Below are positions 5,782 through 6,926 of a stretch of DNA of 6,926 nucleotides, piece after piece. The notes under the pieces are model-generated. The model ran no database searches and was not told where the DNA came from. It saw nothing but the letters and a program-made list of their open reading frames with translations. A program made the translations under genes and the position numbers. Position 1 is the first letter of the stretch; every line of letters starts with the position of its first letter. The stretch spans positions 1-6,926 of the forward strand of contig CANHUD010000128.1 in assembly GCA_947463665.1 (NCBI GenBank), given 5' to 3'. The stretch is from Sphingobacteriales bacterium. GTDB lineage: Bacteria > Bacteroidota > Bacteroidia > Chitinophagales > Chitinophagaceae.

Positions 5782-6804
5782 TCATTTTTTGCGGGCCTTT
5801 CGCATCACGTCCGCCAGGCGCACCGTTGCCCCTTTTCGCTTTTTACTCCATTCAGCTGCTTCCATAAAGGCAAAGATCTCGATGGTCTCCTTTGCAGATA
5901 CGGGAGGAATACGGGTTTCAAAGAATTCAATGATCCTTTCCAGCAGGGCATCGTACCCATCATAGGTCCCAAGGGAAAGCACTTCTTTATCCCCGAATAC
6001 CATTCCGCCATAGGTCTGCTTTCCTTCCTGAAGCCCACGAAAAGTCCCGATCCGGCCATCGGCCCACACGCCGGTCACTACATCGCTTCCCGGCCGGCTA
6101 ATGCGGGTCACCTCCACACAGCCGGTACCCATCACCGTAAACAGGCTTTCCACACCGTGAATCCCGTACCAGAAAAGATCCGGATGCGTAGGCTCGATCT
6201 TCATCGGACTGAACGTATCCGCGCCCAGCACCTTGCCCGCCTGTCCGCCCAGAACGGCCCTTGCCCCTTTGGTGTACCGGAGAGAAGAAGCTGAAAACAC
6301 CGGTACCTTGTATGTTTCTGCAGCCTCGTAAATAGCAATGGCATCTTTAAGCGATGCGGCCACCGGCTTATCAATGAACACCGGTTTACCCGCCCTGAAT
6401 ACCTGCAGGGCCTGCTCCAGATGCAGCCTGCCATCGTTGGTCTCGAGAAATACCACATCTACTTTTTCCAGCAGTGCTTCGATGGAAGGCATGATCTCTA
6501 CCCCAAATTTTTTCACCTCTTCCGTATAGCCCGGGATACGTTCATAACTGGAACGGATATCCTTGCTGCCATGCGGATACGCTGCTACCACCCGATAACC
6601 TTTGTAAACAGGATTGGGCACCGATGCATTCAGGGCTTTCACAAAAGCCGGACTATGCGATGTATCCAGCCCGATGATCCCGGCCCGCTTTCCGGGAATC
6701 GATGTGTTTTTTACCGGAACCGCCCGGAGCGTTCCGGTAAGCCCAAGGGCTACTCCGGCCATAGTGGTCTGCAGCAGAAATTTTCTTCGGTTAGTAATAT
6801 TCAT
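5782..6804 (-). CDS. Tat-exported Gfo/Idh/MocA-family oxidoreductase
   Basis: This 340-residue protein belongs to the NAD(P)-dependent sugar oxidoreductase family. It begins with a twin-arginine signal (NRRKFLLQTTMAG, R6/R7, then a hydrophobic stretch to about residue 28), so it is folded with its cofactor before export to the periplasm. The Rossmann N-terminal domain starts at about 39; its glycine motif reads AGIIGLDTSH (41-50), with Asp where the canonical motif has the third Gly. FIDKPVA at 143-149 holds the family's EKP-type lysine (K146), and WYGIHGVE at 212-219 supplies the probable catalytic H216. The C-terminal alpha/beta domain follows. At 340 residues it is shorter than the Tat-exported GH109 glycosidases of the same fold, so a GH109 label is not justified. 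It starts 8 bp after the upstream gene and ends 21-75 bp before the hydrolase, implying one operon. Substrate unknown; a glycoside or free sugar is the natural guess. Confidence 0.92.
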   Translation of the reverse strand: MNITNRRKFLLQTTMAGVALGLTGTLRAVPVKNTSIPGKRAGIIGLDTSHSPAFVKALNASVPNPVYKGYRVVAAYPHGSKDIRSSYERIPGYTEEVKKFGVEIMPSIEALLEKVDVVFLETNDGRLHLEQALQVFRAGKPVFIDKPVAASLKDAIAIYEAAETYKVPVFSASSLRYTKGARAVLGGQAGKVLGADTFSPMKIEPTHPDLFWYGIHGVESLFTVMGTGCVEVTRISRPGSDVVTGVWADGRIGTFRGLQEGKQTYGGMVFGDKEVLSLGTYDGYDALLERIIEFFETRIPPVSAKETIEIFAFMEAAEWSKKRKGATVRLADVMRKARKK

Positions 6805-6812
6805 TACGGTTA

Positions 6813-6926
6813 TTATTTGATCAATGTAGCGCTCACCTGATCCAGAAACAAAATAGCCTGGTCATGTGTGCGTAATATCGTAGATGGATAGTAGGTGGAA
6901 GCAGGCTGGTACAGAGTGTCGTAAAC
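6813..6926 (-). CDS. C-terminal end of an unidentified protein (window edge)
   Basis: An open frame enters at the right edge and ends with TAA at 6815-6813, giving 37 residues that include YQPASTYYPSTILRTHDQA and end in SATLIK. The stop lies only 8 bp before the oxidoreductase ATG, the spacing expected inside an operon, which is the main support for it being a real gene. I do not recognise the family from this tail. No membrane segment or cofactor motif is visible in it. Confidence 0.65.
   Translation of the reverse strand, partial: VYDTLYQPASTYYPSTILRTHDQAILFLDQVSATLIK

Noticed and set aside
5770..6294. 174-codon plus-strand open frame antisense to the oxidoreductase
   Set aside because: Complement of a well-supported Gfo/Idh gene; composition is shadow-like and no domain is visible.
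5782..6804. Annotation of the oxidoreductase as a GH109 glycosidase
   Set aside because: The Tat signal and fold agree, but the protein is about 100 residues shorter than typical GH109 members and the fold alone is not specific.
1..6926. Search for tRNA, rRNA, insertion sequences or CRISPR arrays
   Set aside because: No cloverleaf-type motif, transposase, terminal inverted repeat pair or spaced repeat was seen by eye on either strand.

Overview
This window looks like chromosomal DNA of a member of the Bacteroidota. The genes lack strong Shine-Dalgarno sites, and the best promoter visible fits the TTTG-N19-TAnnTTTG pattern of that phylum. Exported proteins begin their mature part with Gln after Ala or Ser (SAQ, SFSQ, VAQ). 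The gene content is carbohydrate/sulfate-ester catabolism: a sulfatase, a Tat-exported Gfo/Idh oxidoreductase, a secreted glycosidase-like protein and a LacI regulator. Chitinophagaceae would fit the general impression, but this is a guess from style, not a demonstrated placement.

All recognisable genes are on the minus strand, so transcription runs from the right edge to the left. In that order they are: the C-terminal 37 codons of an unidentified gene (6926-6813); a Tat-signal Gfo/Idh/MocA-family oxidoreductase (6804-5782); a secreted protein of about 722 residues resembling alpha-galactosidase-type (clan GH-D-like) hydrolases (5706-3538); a LacI-family regulator (3482-2472); a 262-bp intergenic region; a Cys-type sulfatase (2209-701); and the N-terminal 223 residues of an alkaline-phosphatase-superfamily phosphodiesterase/phosphatase (669-1), running off the left edge.

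The first four genes are separated by 8, 75 (or 21 with an alternative start) and 55 bp and look like one operon ending with its own regulator. The sulfatase and phosphatase are 31 bp apart and look like a second unit. The intergenic region between them holds an AT-rich hairpin over the lacI stop codon, a good Bacteroidota-type promoter, about 140 nt with no convincing coding frame, a strong intrinsic terminator, and five tandem 7-bp repeats ending one base before the sulfatase ATG. The promoter plus terminator could define a small RNA or a conditional (attenuator-like) leader for the sulfatase unit.

Together the genes suggest uptake-side processing, in the periplasm or at the cell surface, of a glycoside carrying sulfate (and perhaps phosphate) groups. 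The hydrolase and oxidoreductase would act on the sugar, the sulfatase and phosphatase would remove ester groups, and LacI would sense a released sugar. No SusC/SusD pair, transporter or sulfatase-maturing enzyme lies in the window, and the substrate cannot be read from the sequence.
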